From the NCBI RefSeq assembly GCF_002929305.1, contig NZ_PJIO01000001.1, positions 186,001 through 250,000 of the forward strand: a stretch of 64,000 bases of DNA, read 5' to 3'. The position numbers were made by a program, and so were the translations under genes. Positions 63,763-64,000 of this stretch are shown here, one piece after another (the first letter of the stretch is position 1; each line of letters starts with the position of its first letter). This DNA comes from Arthrobacter sp. GMC3 (GTDB lineage: Bacteria > Actinomycetota > Actinomycetes > Actinomycetales > Micrococcaceae). The notes under the pieces are model-generated. The model did no database searches and was not told the DNA's origin. It was given only the letters and a program-made list of their open reading frames with translations.

Positions 63763-64000
63763 ATGTCCGCAGCACCGCAGGCATATTTGGTGGGCGGTGT
63801 CCGCACGCCCGTGGGGCGATACGGTGGCGCACTCTCCTCGGTCCGCCCGGACGATCTCGCGGCGCTAACCATCAAGGAACTCATCGCACGGACCGGCATC
63901 GACCCGGCGGATGTGGACGAGGTCATCCTCGGCAACGCCAACGGGGCCGGGGAGGAGAACCGCAATGTGGCACGCATGGCGTGGCTGCTGGCCGGCTTCC
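63763..64000 (+). CDS. Thiolase (acetyl-CoA acyltransferase) N-terminal part, cut by the window end
   Basis: 79 residues are visible: YLVGGVRTPVGRYGGALSSVRPDDLAALTIKELI, the usual thiolase start with the RTP/GGAL pattern, and NANGAGEENRNVARMAWLLAGF just before the catalytic cysteine loop, which lies outside the window. The NRNVARMA wording is shared by 3-oxoadipyl-CoA-type and other degradative thiolases. AAGG precedes the ATG by about 9 nt. Pathway cannot be fixed from this part. Confidence 0.88.
   Translation, partial: MSAAPQAYLVGGVRTPVGRYGGALSSVRPDDLAALTIKELIARTGIDPADVDEVILGNANGAGEENRNVARMAWLLAGF

Overview
The window looks like a chromosomal piece of a high-GC actinobacterium of the Arthrobacter type (Micrococcaceae). 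This is inferred from gene content and style, not from a search: Rex, a BldC-like regulator, a tiny AURKAIP1/COX24-type ribosomal protein, SecA2, DUF4229, a TIGR03085-type protein, menaquinone genes, system II cytochrome c maturation, and many starts that fit leaderless translation (a TANNNT box 6-7 nt before ATG/GTG). No phage, IS element, CRISPR array, rRNA or tRNA gene was seen.

Layout. 1-4.3 kb: the end of a TrkH K+ channel subunit, an AcuC-type deacetylase, an ArsR-type regulator and glutamate dehydrogenase. 4.3-23.5 kb: a sugar-catabolic region of three modules, each next to its own regulator. These are xylose (xylAB, an alditol oxidase and a ROK regulator); a LacI-controlled ABC importer with ThuA and two Gfo/Idh/MocA dehydrogenases; and L-rhamnose (LacI regulator, mutarotase, isomerase, aldolase-dehydrogenase fusion, kinase). 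The only transporter in the region is the ABC importer of the middle module. 23.5-24.8 kb: DAHP synthase behind what looks like an aromatic-amino-acid attenuator with a W/Y/F leader peptide.

24.9-31.2 kb: housekeeping and envelope genes (4-TM membrane protein, BldC-like HTH, bS22-like protein, HAD phosphatase, glutaredoxin, Rex, two proline-rich membrane proteins, YceI, histidine phosphatase). 31.3-35.5 kb: TlpA-CcdA-ResB-CcsB. 35.5-40.2 kb: a 64-bp perfect palindrome with a tandem hexamer array, then small membrane proteins and menB-menE-menA. 40.6-52 kb: a secreted sortase-type wall protein, GNAT/VOC/phosphatase genes, GtrA, SecA2, RibD-like reductase, an M50B-like protease, an epimerase, an internally deleted SGNH hydrolase and a RIO kinase. 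52-59.3 kb: an MFS carrier with a PLP decarboxylase and a membrane protein, and a second sugar ABC importer without an ATPase gene. 59.3-64 kb: an LCP-family gene broken by one in-frame amber codon, a GNAT, oligopeptidase B and the start of a thiolase.

The observations most worth a second look are the aro leader/attenuator, the two-operator plus CRP/GlxR-like control region of the ThuA operon, the large palindrome, and the two decayed genes (LCP amber, SGNH deletion). I found no clearly new multi-gene system. The best candidate for undescribed biochemistry is the ThuA/two-dehydrogenase importer operon, whose substrate cannot be read from sequence.
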